A DNA stretch of 64,000 nucleotides from Alcanivorax nanhaiticus (GCF_000756665.1 NZ_ARXV01000006.1:186001-250000), one strand, 5' to 3'. Counted from the first letter of the stretch, positions 48,296 through 58,274 are shown. Numbers and translations: made by a program. The notes: generated by a model from the sequence alone, not told the origin.

Positions 48296-48763
48296 ATGGC
48301 TACGCGCGCTCTGACAGAATATCTCGATAACAACGATATCTATTATCACTGCTACAACCACTCTCCCGCTGTCACCGCTGCTGAAGTGGCACAATCCAGT
48401 CACATCCCCGGCAGACACATGGCCAAGACCGTCATCGTTGATGTAGACGGTTCTCTGGCAATGGCTGTTTTGCCAGCTGACCAGTACATGGACCCTGAAA
48501 AGCTGCGCCAGGCATTGCATGCCGACCATGTCCGGCTTGCCAGTGAAAGTGAATTCAAGGATCGCTTCCCATTCTGCGAAACCGGCGGCGAGCCCCCCTT
48601 CGGCAACCTCTACGGCATGGACGTCTACGTCGATGACACCTTGGTCAGTCAGGACTGGATTGCCTTCAATGCTGGCTCCCACACAGAAGTCATCAAGATG
48701 GGCATGGGCGATTTCCTGCGCCTAAGCCAGGCCAGCACCTGCTCCTTCGCCATGCTGCATTAA
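48296..48763 (+). CDS. YbaK/ProX-type aminoacyl-tRNA deacylase
   Basis: 155 residues of the YbaK/prolyl-tRNA editing fold, which hydrolyses mischarged aminoacyl-tRNA. Visible: the conserved lysine in GRHMAKTVIV (K44), TGGEPPFGNLYG and WIAFNAGSHTEVIKM. Start set by GGGAGGAGG six bases before MATRALTEYL. Which mischarged tRNA it edits cannot be told. It stands alone between repeat-filled gaps. Confidence 0.85.
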   Translation: MATRALTEYLDNNDIYYHCYNHSPAVTAAEVAQSSHIPGRHMAKTVIVDVDGSLAMAVLPADQYMDPEKLRQALHADHVRLASESEFKDRFPFCETGGEPPFGNLYGMDVYVDDTLVSQDWIAFNAGSHTEVIKMGMGDFLRLSQASTCSFAMLH

Positions 48764-48863
48764 AGGCGGCACACCGGATGCTGGATGCTGAAGCCCGGCG
48801 CTGAGGACAGAGCACTGCCGACCTTCTGGTGCAGGAGGTTGGCAGCCATGCTGAAGGAAAGGC

Positions 48864-49164
48864 GAGTTTCGAGTTTCGAGTTTCGAGTTTCGAGTTTCGA
48901 GTTTCGAGTTTCGAGTTTCGAGTTTCGAGTTTCGAGTTTCGAGTTTCGAGTTTCGAGTTTCGAGTTTCGAGTTTCGAGTTTCGAGTTTCGAGTTTCGAGT
49001 TTCGAGTTTCGAGTTTCGAGTTTCGAGTTTCGAGTTTCGAGTTTCGAGTTTCGAGTTTCGAGTTTCGAGTTTCGAGTTTCGAGTTTCGAGTTTCGAGTTT
49101 CGAGTTTCGAGTTTCGAGTTTCGAGTTTCGAGTTTCGAGTTTCGAGTTTCGAGTTTCGAGTTTC
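48864..49164. repeat. Minisatellite: 43 perfect tandem copies of GAGTTTC
   Basis: 301 bases, exactly 43 uninterrupted GAGTTTC units, no base variation seen. It is followed by gaagagcaaacc, a GC-rich loop and a right arm caactcgtcactcgctcctc (49223 onward), so the array takes the place of the left arm of a dispersed GAGNNNC hairpin. The unit has no stop codon in any frame, so long meaningless frames run through it on both strands. It lies upstream of pyk in a 561-base gap without genes. Confidence 0.97.
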
Positions 49165-49324
49165 GAAGAGCAAACCCCGTGCCCGCGAGAGAAAGAAGGG
49201 GGGCGCTTACGGTTTTGATTTTCACAACTCGTCACTCGCTCCTCGCAACTCGCCTCAATTTTCTGTCACCTTTCTATCGCATTTGCATGCTAAGCTGTCA
49301 TAAAACAGTAAACGGAAAGAGTGA

Positions 49325-50773
49325 ATGACACGACGCACGAAGATTGTTGCTACCTTAGGTCCCGCCTCTACCTCCGAGACCATGCTCGATGCCCTGATCA
49401 CCGCCGGGGTCAATGTTTTCCGCCTCAATTTCTCCCATGGCAGCGCCGATGACCATCGTCGCACTGCTGACAAGATTCGCAGCCTCTGCGACAAGCACCA
49501 GAAAGCGGTAGCCATTCTTGCTGACCTTCAGGGGCCAAAGATCCGTATCGGCAAATTCCGTGACGGCCCCATTGAGTTGAAGAACGGCCAGACGTTCACC
49601 CTGGACACCGGACTGGACGATGACGCCGGCAACCAGGATATCGTCGGTATCAGCTACCCACCGCTGCCGGACGACTGTGAGCCCGGCGATGTATTGCTGC
49701 TGAATGATGGTCTTCTTGAGCTGCAGGTCGAGCGTATTGAGGGCACCCGTGTCATCTGTACGGTGCTAGTAGGCGGCGCGCTTTCAGACCACAAAGGCGT
49801 CAACCGTAAGGGGGGAGGCCTCAGCGCCAAGGCGCTGACAGAAAAGGACCTCAATGACATTATCACTGCCGCCAACATGGAAGTGGATTTCCTCGCCCTG
49901 TCCTTCCCGCGGGATGCCGATGATGTTAATGAAGCGCGCCGTCATTTTCAGGCCGCAGGCGGCACCGGCAGCATCGTTGCCAAAATTGAGCGGGCCGAAG
50001 CGGTAGCCAATGACGACACCCTCGACCAGATCATTCTTGCCTCTGATGGCGTCATGGTTGCTCGTGGCGATCTCGCCGTCGAAATCGGAGATGCCGAACT
50101 GGTGGGCGTGCAAAAACACATTATCCGACGCTCCCGCGCCCTGAATCGCTTTGTCATCACCGCCACCCAGATGATGGAGTCCATGATCCACAGCCCACAG
50201 CCTACCCGGGCTGAGGTTTCCGATGTGGCCAACGCGGTACTGGATGGCACCGATGCCGTAATGCTGTCAGCAGAAACCGCTGTCGGTGACTATCCGAAAG
50301 AAACCGTCCAGGCTATGGATCGCATCATTCGCGGCGCCGAACGCACCTGGCAGGAACGACGCAGCGACCGCCCCATGAATGACAGCGCCGAAAACATTGA
50401 TGAGGTGATCGCCATGGCGGCCATGCAGGCAGCCAACCGCCTGAATAATGTCACCGCTATTATCGCCATGACAGAAACCGGCAACACCCCGCGGCTGATG
50501 TCACGCCTGCGCTCCGGCATGCCGATCTTTGCGTTTACTCCCACACCAGCGACGCAACGTCGCGTCGCCATTCTTCGTGGCGTGCAAGCGATCTCGTTTG
50601 ACAGTACCGCCCTGCCCAGTGAGTCAGTCAATCATGAAGCCGTGGCCATTCTCGAAAAGATGGGCCATGTAAAGAGTGGCGATCGGGTACTGATCACAAA
50701 GGGCAACTATGCCGATGCCCATGGTGGAACCAACACCCTGAAAATTGTCGAGGTTGGAGGAAAAATTCAGTAG
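49325..50773 (+). CDS. pyk: Pyruvate kinase
   Basis: Final step of glycolysis, phosphoenolpyruvate plus ADP to pyruvate and ATP; 482 residues. N-terminal TKIVATLGPAS, RLNFSHGS, ADLQGPKIRIG, catalytic MVARGDLAVEIG and ATQMMESMIHSPQPTRAEVSD are all present, with the C-terminal regulatory domain complete. GGAAAGAG lies just before the ATG. Its promoter must lie within or after the heptamer minisatellite, whose last unit ends 160 bases upstream. Confidence 0.96.
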   Translation: MTRRTKIVATLGPASTSETMLDALITAGVNVFRLNFSHGSADDHRRTADKIRSLCDKHQKAVAILADLQGPKIRIGKFRDGPIELKNGQTFTLDTGLDDDAGNQDIVGISYPPLPDDCEPGDVLLLNDGLLELQVERIEGTRVICTVLVGGALSDHKGVNRKGGGLSAKALTEKDLNDIITAANMEVDFLALSFPRDADDVNEARRHFQAAGGTGSIVAKIERAEAVANDDTLDQIILASDGVMVARGDLAVEIGDAELVGVQKHIIRRSRALNRFVITATQMMESMIHSPQPTRAEVSDVANAVLDGTDAVMLSAETAVGDYPKETVQAMDRIIRGAERTWQERRSDRPMNDSAENIDEVIAMAAMQAANRLNNVTAIIAMTETGNTPRLMSRLRSGMPIFAFTPTPATQRRVAILRGVQAISFDSTALPSESVNHEAVAILEKMGHVKSGDRVLITKGNYADAHGGTNTLKIVEVGGKIQ

Positions 50774-50782
50774 CGCCCTCCC

Positions 50783-50813
50783 GCCGCTTTCACTCGGGAC
50801 GAGTGAAAGCGGC
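50783..50813. terminator. Strong hairpin after pyk
   Basis: Perfect 13-base arms (gccgctttcactc and complement) with loop gggac, 9 bases after the pyk stop. No T-tract follows, so it may be a terminator of a looser type or an mRNA 3' end. Confidence 0.55.
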
Positions 50814-50964
50814 AATGGCCTGACACATCGTGCTTGCCAGGATTTTTCCTTTCATAGTTAACATTCCTACACCATACCCATACGCAAAAAGACGCCAGTA
50901 ACGGCACGCTCGTTCTAGACTCAAGTGAATAAAAACCCGCCACGCGTACACAGGGTCTATAACA

Positions 50965-51909
50965 ATGAGAATTGGTCTGGTAGTGGATTCGGGCTGTGAC
51001 CTGCCCAAAGATTTTATTGATGCCAACAACATCCTTGTCATGCCGGTTCCTATTCGCATCGGCAAGGAAATTTATGTGGACGACCGTGATCCCCAGCGGG
51101 CCAGGGAATTCTATTCCCGCCACGAAGTCGACAAAAATCATGACGCCGAGACAGCCCCGCCCAGCGTCGAGCAAATTCGCACCCTGTTTCTGGAAAAGGC
51201 TGCCAGCACCTTCGATTTTGCTTTGGTGCAAACGGTACCCAAAAGCCGCAGCCCCATTTTTGATAATGCCTCAGAAGCTGCACACAGCATCTTGTCCGAT
51301 TACAAGAAGTACCGGGCAGCTGCCGGCCTCGAAGGCCCGTTCCGTATTCGTGTCAGCGACAGCCAAACCCTGTTTGCCGGCCAGGGCGTCCTTGCGGCAG
51401 AAACGATCCGCTTGATCAACGAGGGAATGAAAGTAGGCGACATCCGTCAACGCATCAACGACCTGACACCCAGAACCACAGGCTATGCCGTGGTACCGGA
51501 CCTTTACTACGTTCACAAACGAGCTCGCAAAAAGGGCGACAAGAGCGTTGGTTTTATGGGCGCAATGATGGGAGCCGCACTGGATATCAAACCCATTCTC
51601 TGTGCACGCCAGGACCAGACCTTCCCGGTAGCGAAAGTTAGAGGATTTGAACAAGCGGTTGAAACCATGTTTCGCCATGCCTGCAAATGCATAGAGCAGG
51701 GATTACTCGCACCTATTGTTTGTGTCAGCTATGCCGGCGATACCGATGCGGTCTATCAGATGCCGGGATTTGAAACCTTCAAGGCTTGCGCAGAAAAACA
51801 CGATATCGAATTGCTGGTCAGCCACATGGGACTCACTGGTGGCGTCAACATCGGCCCTGGCGCCATCAGCGTTGGCCTGATCTCTGATCAGGAAAAATTC
51901 ACCGGATAA
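50965..51909 (+). CDS. DegV family fatty-acid-binding protein
   Basis: 314 residues with the DegV fold: GLVVDSGCDLPKDF at the N-terminus, the 'SDSQTLFAGQGVLA' segment mid-protein and VSHMGLTGGVNIGPGAISVG near the C-terminus, where fatty acid carboxylates are bound in the family. Possible link to fatty acid or kinase-mediated incorporation pathways is family knowledge only. No clear ribosome site precedes the ATG. It ends at a terminator shared with the converging outer membrane protein gene. Confidence 0.85.
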   Translation: MRIGLVVDSGCDLPKDFIDANNILVMPVPIRIGKEIYVDDRDPQRAREFYSRHEVDKNHDAETAPPSVEQIRTLFLEKAASTFDFALVQTVPKSRSPIFDNASEAAHSILSDYKKYRAAAGLEGPFRIRVSDSQTLFAGQGVLAAETIRLINEGMKVGDIRQRINDLTPRTTGYAVVPDLYYVHKRARKKGDKSVGFMGAMMGAALDIKPILCARQDQTFPVAKVRGFEQAVETMFRHACKCIEQGLLAPIVCVSYAGDTDAVYQMPGFETFKACAEKHDIELLVSHMGLTGGVNIGPGAISVGLISDQEKFTG

Positions 51910-51937
51910 AAACAGGCCCGGCATAGCCGGGCCTGTT
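51908..51937. terminator. Hairpin between converging genes
   Basis: AACAGGCCCGGC/GCCGGGCCTGTT, 12-base perfect arms with a 3-base loop; A-run on the left supports termination of the leftward gene. Confidence 0.75.
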
Positions 51938-51942
51938 CGTCC

Positions 51943-53274
51943 TCAGAAGCTCTGACGTAGCCCCAGGAACCAGTTTTCACTATCGATCTCGATCTCGTTG
52001 CCACTGCCCTCAACCGAGAAGTCAGACATCTGGCTTTGGTAGCCCAGCGTAATGGCAGAACCATTACCAAAGGGACTGACTCCCACCTCCACACCAATGA
52101 TTTCCGGCTTGATCCGATAGCTGGTGGTGCCCAGATTGGTTGAGGTATGCGCGTTGTGGTAATAAATTTCTGCATCGACCATCGATACCGCCCCGCGCAT
52201 ACCGACCCGGTAACCGGTGCCATCGCTGCGCAGACCTGCTTCCAGGAACGTCATCTGATCATGACTCACCTGCCCATAGACGCTGGCGGACAGATCCCCT
52301 TCCAGCAATGGCAGGTAAGCCCCCACCCCAACCGACAAACGATTATCGAGCAAAAGGTTATCGACCTCACCCTCATCAGACAGGTCATAGCTCACGTCCG
52401 AATTTTCCGCCGCCAGGAAAACATGTTTCCAAGGAGACACTCGCCCTTTGATCAACCAGCCCGCTTCACTGTCAAAGTCACTGGAATCGCTGTCGCTGTC
52501 CAGCGTGACATCACCACTTACCAGATAACCGAAACCAATCTGGTTATAGCTCAAGGCGGACACCTTCCTGTCCTCTTTGCCTGCCTCGTTGTTGCCATCG
52601 AACAGGTAACGCAGCCCAATCTGCGTCACCATCAGGTCACTGGTATCGTCATTGCCATCCGACTCCAGCTCCAACTCAGCCCAGTAACGCCCGAGGCTGA
52701 TCTGCACCCGATCATTCATGCGGTAAAAGATATCCACGCCGTATGCCTTGGGATTCAGATCCAGGCTTTCATTGGTATCCACATCCAGCTCGGTACTGGC
52801 AGCGCGATACCACACTTCGGTTTCCCAGCGATCATTGAGTGCCGTTCTTGCCCCCAACCCATAACCGAAGCCATTCCCAGCCAGGCCAAACACCCCGACC
52901 CGATCCAGACTCAACTCAGCCCAGAAGTCGGTTGTCACACCCGCCAACGTCAACGGGTAGTGTCCCCCCACGCCCACATGGGACCAGTCCTGTGCCTGCA
53001 CATCCACGTATTCGCCGGGATCAATTGCCAGCCTGCCCGTGAGATTGTCCGCGCCAGCGCGGACAAAAACGTAATCACCAAATGCCGCAGCGCCTTCCAG
53101 CGCAACACCATCGAGGTACATCCGCTCGCCAGAAGAAATCCAGGGCATTCTTCCATCTACCGTGTAGCGAGCCTCTGCATAGTTCCAGCTGGGGGCCGCC
53201 GCCATGCTGGCACCTGTCCAGCCCAGAGTGGCAGCGGCAATGGCGAGGCGTAGTGGGGTTTGAGTCAATGACAT
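51943..53274 (-). CDS. Outer membrane beta-barrel protein
   Basis: 443 residues: signal peptide ending near GASMAAA, many alternating beta strands rich in Gly, Tyr and Asp (for example GYGLGARTALNDRWETEVWY), ending in Phe (WFLGLRQSF) as Bam substrates do. Acidic stretches (DSDSDSSDFDSE) probably form loops. GGAGAA lies before the ATG. No specific family recognised; porin-like or surface receptor roles are both possible. Confidence 0.75.
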   Translation of the reverse strand: MSLTQTPLRLAIAAATLGWTGASMAAAPSWNYAEARYTVDGRMPWISSGERMYLDGVALEGAAAFGDYVFVRAGADNLTGRLAIDPGEYVDVQAQDWSHVGVGGHYPLTLAGVTTDFWAELSLDRVGVFGLAGNGFGYGLGARTALNDRWETEVWYRAASTELDVDTNESLDLNPKAYGVDIFYRMNDRVQISLGRYWAELELESDGNDDTSDLMVTQIGLRYLFDGNNEAGKEDRKVSALSYNQIGFGYLVSGDVTLDSDSDSSDFDSEAGWLIKGRVSPWKHVFLAAENSDVSYDLSDEGEVDNLLLDNRLSVGVGAYLPLLEGDLSASVYGQVSHDQMTFLEAGLRSDGTGYRVGMRGAVSMVDAEIYYHNAHTSTNLGTTSYRIKPEIIGVEVGVSPFGNGSAITLGYQSQMSDFSVEGSGNEIEIDSENWFLGLRQSF

Positions 53275-53585
53275 CGTCTTCTCCCTGTAGGTCTTCAGGC
53301 TTCGTCATGAAGCAACAGTGATGTCTAGCAGTCGTTCCTGATCCTGAAACGGTTCAAACGCATTTTCATGCGCTCTTACTTTTTACATTTTTATGTCAGC
53401 TCAGCAAGCGGAGATGCACCAATTTGGGACAAGCCATCGAATTAGATGGGTAACAATTTCTGAAGCGCCCCGGCCATGCGGCTTTTCGGCAATTCCATCC
53501 TGCGCAGGGGCTGGCATAGTAACGACCCTGTGCCGCCTCATGAATGAAGTTCATCAGGCCAGCCCCCAGATCCAGAGGAGGAACC
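53275..53585. other. Divergent non-coding gap
   Basis: 311 bases between the outer membrane protein and the next gene. It holds a short cgcat/atgcg hairpin and, at 53477-53520, cttttcggcaattcc, which resembles the linker at 28804-28820 and may be a remnant of the composite repeats. No promoter could be fixed by eye. Confidence 0.4.
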
Positions 53586-53804
53586 ATGTCTGATTCCATC
53601 AGTACCTTGAAAAGCAAAGGCCTGCCCGCCGAGGCAATGGCTTTTATCGAATCCCTGCCCGCAGACCAGGGCAGCCGCCTTGCCGACGCCGTACTGGCGG
53701 CGCTGGCGACCAAGGACACCCGCGTGGAAAAAGCGATGAACAATGCGCTGAACGTGGTACCCGGGCCGTTCCGTCGCCCGGTGAAGAAAATGCTGTTCGG
53801 TTAA
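53586..53804 (+). CDS. Small protein of unknown function
   Basis: 72 residues, helical and without signal peptide: MSDSISTLKSKGLPAEAMAF, then ESLPADQGSRLADAVLAALA and a basic end PFRRPVKKMLFG. GAGGAGG lies four bases before the ATG, a strong site. It is 27 bases upstream of the next gene on the same strand. Not recognised. Confidence 0.75.
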   Translation: MSDSISTLKSKGLPAEAMAFIESLPADQGSRLADAVLAALATKDTRVEKAMNNALNVVPGPFRRPVKKMLFG

Positions 53805-53831
53805 TACCGGAAACGTTACGGGAAGATTCAC

Positions 53832-54986
53832 ATGCATATCGAAACTCAAGCCGAACTGCTCAAACTCAGCCGCCTGCTGGAATGCGAAGAAAACGCGCTG
53901 GATTTCCTTGATGGACAGGACCTAGGACAGCTCGCCGCCTTCCGCAACACGGTATCCGCATTTTTCTATGGTCAGCATCAGGACAGCTATCAGCGCCTCG
54001 CCGGCATCAGCAAACTGGTACCCACCGGTGCCAGCGCCAAGCTCGCCACCTCCGTACTGGGCTCTGTACTGGCCGCCGGTATTGCCTCCGAGCTCCCTGC
54101 TGAGCGTGCAATCAAACTGGCAGACAAGCTGCCGGATGATTTCCTGGCCAAGCTCTGCATCCATCTGGAGCCATCTCAATCCCGCGATCTGCTCAGCGCC
54201 ATGCCAGACAAAATCGTGGCACGGGTTGCCCAGACCCTGCTGAGCATGGACGAGCACATCACCCTCGCCCGCTTTGTCGCTGTGATCCAACCGTCAGCAC
54301 TGCAGGCCATCACCGCCACCGTCAACAGTGGCGAAGCCATGGTGAAGATTGCCTTGTACCTGGAAGACAAGAGCAAGCTGGACACCTTGCTGGAACTGCT
54401 CAGTGAAGAGCAGCAGCGCGCAACGGTGAAAGCCGCCACCGAGCACGAACTGTGGCCGGCTGTGCTGTCCCTGAACGGACACGTGAACACCACCTTGCGT
54501 GGTCGCATGGGCAATATGGTGGCCGAGCAGGGCGACGCCGTACTCAGTCACCTGATTGAAGTGGCCAGTGAACAGCGCCTGTGGACCAACCTGCTACAAG
54601 CCGTCAACGCCATGGACAACCAGCACCAGCAAAACGTGGTGAATCTGGAAACGTTGCGGAAAGCGCCGGTCATGGAAAGTCTGATCAGCACGGTCGCTGA
54701 AGAAAACAGCTGGGATGAGCTGCTCGACTTGTTGCCGCTTCTGGACCAGGCGCACTTGGCTCCTGCTATCGAAGTACTGACAGGCTCCCAGGCCGCGACG
54801 CTGGCACAGGCACTGGAATCTGCCCATGACAGCAAATTGCTGGGCTTGTTTGGACACTTGCCGGACAGCGCCATCCCCACCATGGCCGCGGCTATCAAAG
54901 CCAACGCCGCCAGCCAATGGCAGGCGTTTGCAGATCGCAATGCTGATGCCCATGAGATCGAAGCGCTGAAAACGGCCCTGAACTAA
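53832..54986 (+). CDS. Helical-repeat protein of unknown function
   Basis: 384 residues, no signal peptide or membrane segment, all helices. Residues about 85-175 show repeated short helices (LPAERAIKLADKLPDDFLAK, LEPSQSRDLLSAMPDKIVAR) like the right-handed superhelix of MgtE N-terminal and FliG domains; similar short helices recur to the C-terminus. GGGAAG precedes the ATG. It forms a two-gene unit with the 72-residue protein. A scaffold or protein-binding role is a guess from the fold pattern. Confidence 0.75.
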   Translation: MHIETQAELLKLSRLLECEENALDFLDGQDLGQLAAFRNTVSAFFYGQHQDSYQRLAGISKLVPTGASAKLATSVLGSVLAAGIASELPAERAIKLADKLPDDFLAKLCIHLEPSQSRDLLSAMPDKIVARVAQTLLSMDEHITLARFVAVIQPSALQAITATVNSGEAMVKIALYLEDKSKLDTLLELLSEEQQRATVKAATEHELWPAVLSLNGHVNTTLRGRMGNMVAEQGDAVLSHLIEVASEQRLWTNLLQAVNAMDNQHQQNVVNLETLRKAPVMESLISTVAEENSWDELLDLLPLLDQAHLAPAIEVLTGSQAATLAQALESAHDSKLLGLFGHLPDSAIPTMAAAIKANAASQWQAFADRNADAHEIEALKTALN

Positions 54987-55054
54987 GCGACCGTCTTCTT
55001 CAGCAAGCCAAATTTCCCGGTGCCGGGAGAAGCGGTTTGCTGGAGAGGGCTGGC

Positions 55055-55221
55055 GAGTTTCGAGTTTCGAGTTTCCAGTTTCGAGTTTCGAGTTTCCAGT
55101 TTCGAGTTTCGAGTTTCGAGTGTCGAGTTTCGAGTTTCGAAGAGAAAAACCTGGTAGCTCCAAACGCACAAGGTTTTTACGGTTCTGATTTTCGCGCTTC
55201 GCAACTCGCAACTCGTTACTT
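55055..55221. repeat. Twelve-copy GAGTTTC array with variants plus right arm
   Basis: 55055-55138 is 12 heptamers: nine GAGTTTC, two CAGTTTC, one GAGTGTC. Then cgaagagaaaaacc, a loop and a right arm with cgcaactcgcaactcgttac. It looks like a shorter, decaying version of the 48864 array and lies after the two-gene unit. Confidence 0.9.
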
Positions 55222-55237
55222 TCTACTATCCCTGAAC

Positions 55238-55639
55238 TTATACCGGACGCCCTTCCTGATACTGAGGAAGATCATCATTGATCTGCCACCAGTTACAGGC
55301 AGACGCCACAAAGAAATGAAACGCAGGGCGCGTCTTCAATGGCTCGTTCAGCAGCCCCGCTCTGATTCGTACGACACCAGGCAACGCCTCCAGACAGCTG
55401 TACAACGGTGAGCCACACTCGCGACAAAACACCCGTTGCTTCCCCGGCGTGGACTCAAAGGATTTCAACAAGTCCTCACCTCTAAGCCAACGCAACTTGT
55501 CCGTACTGACAGGAATATTGGTCACCAGCGCGGTGCCCTGAGCCTTGCGACACTGCTGACAATGACAAACCTGAATGGGCTCCAGTTCACCGGCAATTTC
55601 AAATGCCACTCCATCACACAAACAGCTTCCCGTGTACAT
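55238..55639 (-). CDS. GFA family zinc protein
   Basis: 133 residues of the glutathione-dependent formaldehyde-activating (GFA/CENP-V) fold. Zinc cysteines visible: CLCDG near the N-terminus, CHCQQCRK, and CRECGSPLY. AGGAGG precedes MYTGSCLC. Two genes from adhC, a formaldehyde enzyme, although many GFA proteins have no proven formaldehyde role. Confidence 0.85.
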   Translation of the reverse strand: MYTGSCLCDGVAFEIAGELEPIQVCHCQQCRKAQGTALVTNIPVSTDKLRWLRGEDLLKSFESTPGKQRVFCRECGSPLYSCLEALPGVVRIRAGLLNEPLKTRPAFHFFVASACNWWQINDDLPQYQEGRPV

Positions 55640-55699
55640 ATTTCCTCCTTGAAAGACATCATGACATTGGGGGGGGAGAACAGGATGTAGCCGCAAGAG

Positions 55700-56009
55700 C
55701 TTGCATGCAAGCGATCCGAGCCTAAGCGAGGCAAGGACTCCAGAAGCGAGTTACGAGTTTCGAAAACCCAAGACAGGCAGTCAGATGTGAGGCCAGGGGT
55801 GTTTCCCTTTCGAAACTCGCTTCTCGCAACTCGAAACTGATTTCCTCGCTTAGGCTCGGATCGCTTGCAGCCCCTCCAGTATTTTTTCCGCACTTCCCGG
55901 TTGCTTACACCATCGAGCGCACCCAAATTCCGGGCGCGGCCTCCTGCGACCAAGTGCCCACAACGCCCTGTCACGCCGCTATTAACTATTCACTGATAAC
56001 TATTAATTG
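55700..56009. repeat. Nested repeat: outer inverted repeat around a GAGNNNC hairpin, plus CTRTTMA array
   Basis: Outer arms gcaagcgatccgagcctaag (55708 on) and its complement cttaggctcggatcgcttgc (55850-55869) enclose the GAGNNNC hairpin 55741-55838 (inner unit GAGTTTC on both arms). 55979-56006 is four 7-mers CTATTAA, CTATTCA, CTGATAA, CTATTAA ending near the LysR stop. Fills the 374-base gap. Confidence 0.8.
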
Positions 56010-56013
56010 CTCT

Positions 56014-56886
56014 TCAGCGCTTCATGTTTTCCACCAGAAAATCCACAAACTGTCGCACTTTGGGAGACAAGTGCCGGTGGCGGGGATACACCACCCAGAC
56101 AGCAGTATGAGTACAGGCATACTGGTCCAGCACCGAGATCAGAGCGCCGCTTTCCAGATCCTCTTCCACGTAATAGTCCGGCAGCTGCACCAACCCCAGC
56201 CCCTTCCGGGCAGCGTCCAACAGTGCCATGCCCGAATTGCCTTTCCAGTTGCCCTGAACCTTCCACTGACGATGCTGCCCCTCAACATCCAACGGCCAGT
56301 TCTCTGCAGAACCCAGCAGACAGTTGTGCTGACCCAACTCCCCCAGTGTGTGGGGCCGGGCATGCTGCTGGAAGTACGCTGCCGATCCAACAATGTACTC
56401 CCGCCGGGCACACAGTTTGCGGGCAATCAGGGAGGAATCCGGCAAGGCTCCGGTGCGTATCGCCACATCAAAGCCTTCGTCGACGATATCTACCCGCCGA
56501 TTGGTGAAATCCAGCTGCACCGACAATTGCGGATGCTGGGTCATGAAGTCATTCACCAGGGGAGCAATGAAACGCTCACCGAAGGTGGTGGCACAGGTGA
56601 GCCGCAACACACCCGTGGGTTGCTGCTGGAAATCACTGATGGCGGTGAGCGCTTCCTGAAAGCCGTCGAACAGCTGGCCGCAATGCTCGAAGTACACCTG
56701 CCCGGCATCAGTGAGGGTCAACCGGCGGGTGGTGCGGTAGAGCAATTGGGTACCCAGCTGGGTTTCAAGCCGCGCCACCAGCCTGCTCACATGGGAGCTG
56801 GACACCCCCAGATGGCGGGCTGCATCGGCAAAGGAGCCACGGCGAACCACTTCCACAAAGGCTTCGATGCGATCCCAATGCTGCAT
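56014..56886 (-). CDS. LysR family transcriptional regulator
   Basis: 290 residues: winged helix at residues 1-60 (FVEVVRRGSFADAARHLGVS, SHVSRLVARLE) and a substrate-binding effector domain. Divergent from adhC with a 139-base shared gap holding a LysR-type box, so it probably controls adhC, perhaps in response to formaldehyde or a related thiol adduct; the inducer is inference. It starts MQHWDRIEAF. Confidence 0.9.
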   Translation of the reverse strand: MQHWDRIEAFVEVVRRGSFADAARHLGVSSSHVSRLVARLETQLGTQLLYRTTRRLTLTDAGQVYFEHCGQLFDGFQEALTAISDFQQQPTGVLRLTCATTFGERFIAPLVNDFMTQHPQLSVQLDFTNRRVDIVDEGFDVAIRTGALPDSSLIARKLCARREYIVGSAAYFQQHARPHTLGELGQHNCLLGSAENWPLDVEGQHRQWKVQGNWKGNSGMALLDAARKGLGLVQLPDYYVEEDLESGALISVLDQYACTHTAVWVVYPRHRHLSPKVRQFVDFLVENMKR

Positions 56887-56913
56887 GGGGGGCTCCTGTT
56901 TTGGTCTCCATTA

Positions 56914-56927
56914 TTGCTGAGGAGCAA
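56914..56927. promoter_or_regulatory. Candidate LysR operator
   Basis: TTGCTgaggAGCAA inverted repeat between the LysR gene and adhC, with the T-N11-A spacing of LysR sites. A TATAGT at 56973-56978 may be the adhC -10 box. Confidence 0.5.
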
Positions 56928-56980
56928 CAATCAATTGCCATATTGTGCCTTATCCCCGGATTACTGTCTGCGTATAGTGA

Positions 56981-58135
<1,155 letters not shown>

Positions 58136-58187
58136 TTTTCACTGTGGGAGCCAGCCTGTTGGCAGGTCATTGTTGTAGAGGGTAAGG

Positions 58188-58274
58188 CGAGTAACGAGTT
58201 TCGAGTTGCGAAAGGCAGCACCTGGCGCGAGCCGGCTTTTGACCTTCGAAACTCGCTTCTCGCAACTCGAAGCT
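58188..58274. repeat. GAGNNNC heptamer hairpin between adhC and fghA
   Basis: Left GAGTAAC, GAGTTTC, GAGTTGC; right on the other strand GAGTTGC, GAGAAGC, GAGTTTC. It is followed by cgcccaggctcggatcgc, related to the outer arms at 55.7 kb. It separates two genes of one pathway. Confidence 0.8.

Noticed and set aside
48864..49164. CRISPR array
   Set aside because: Direct tandem 7-mers with no spacers and no cas genes nearby.
48693..49303. Long frames on both strands through the minisatellite, encoding NSKLETR or FRVSSFE repeats
   Set aside because: The 7-base unit has no stop in any frame, so every frame stays open; none has a ribosome site and the peptide is only the DNA repeat read through.
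51943..53274. Assignment as a named porin
   Set aside because: Barrel features are clear but no family-specific segment was recognised.
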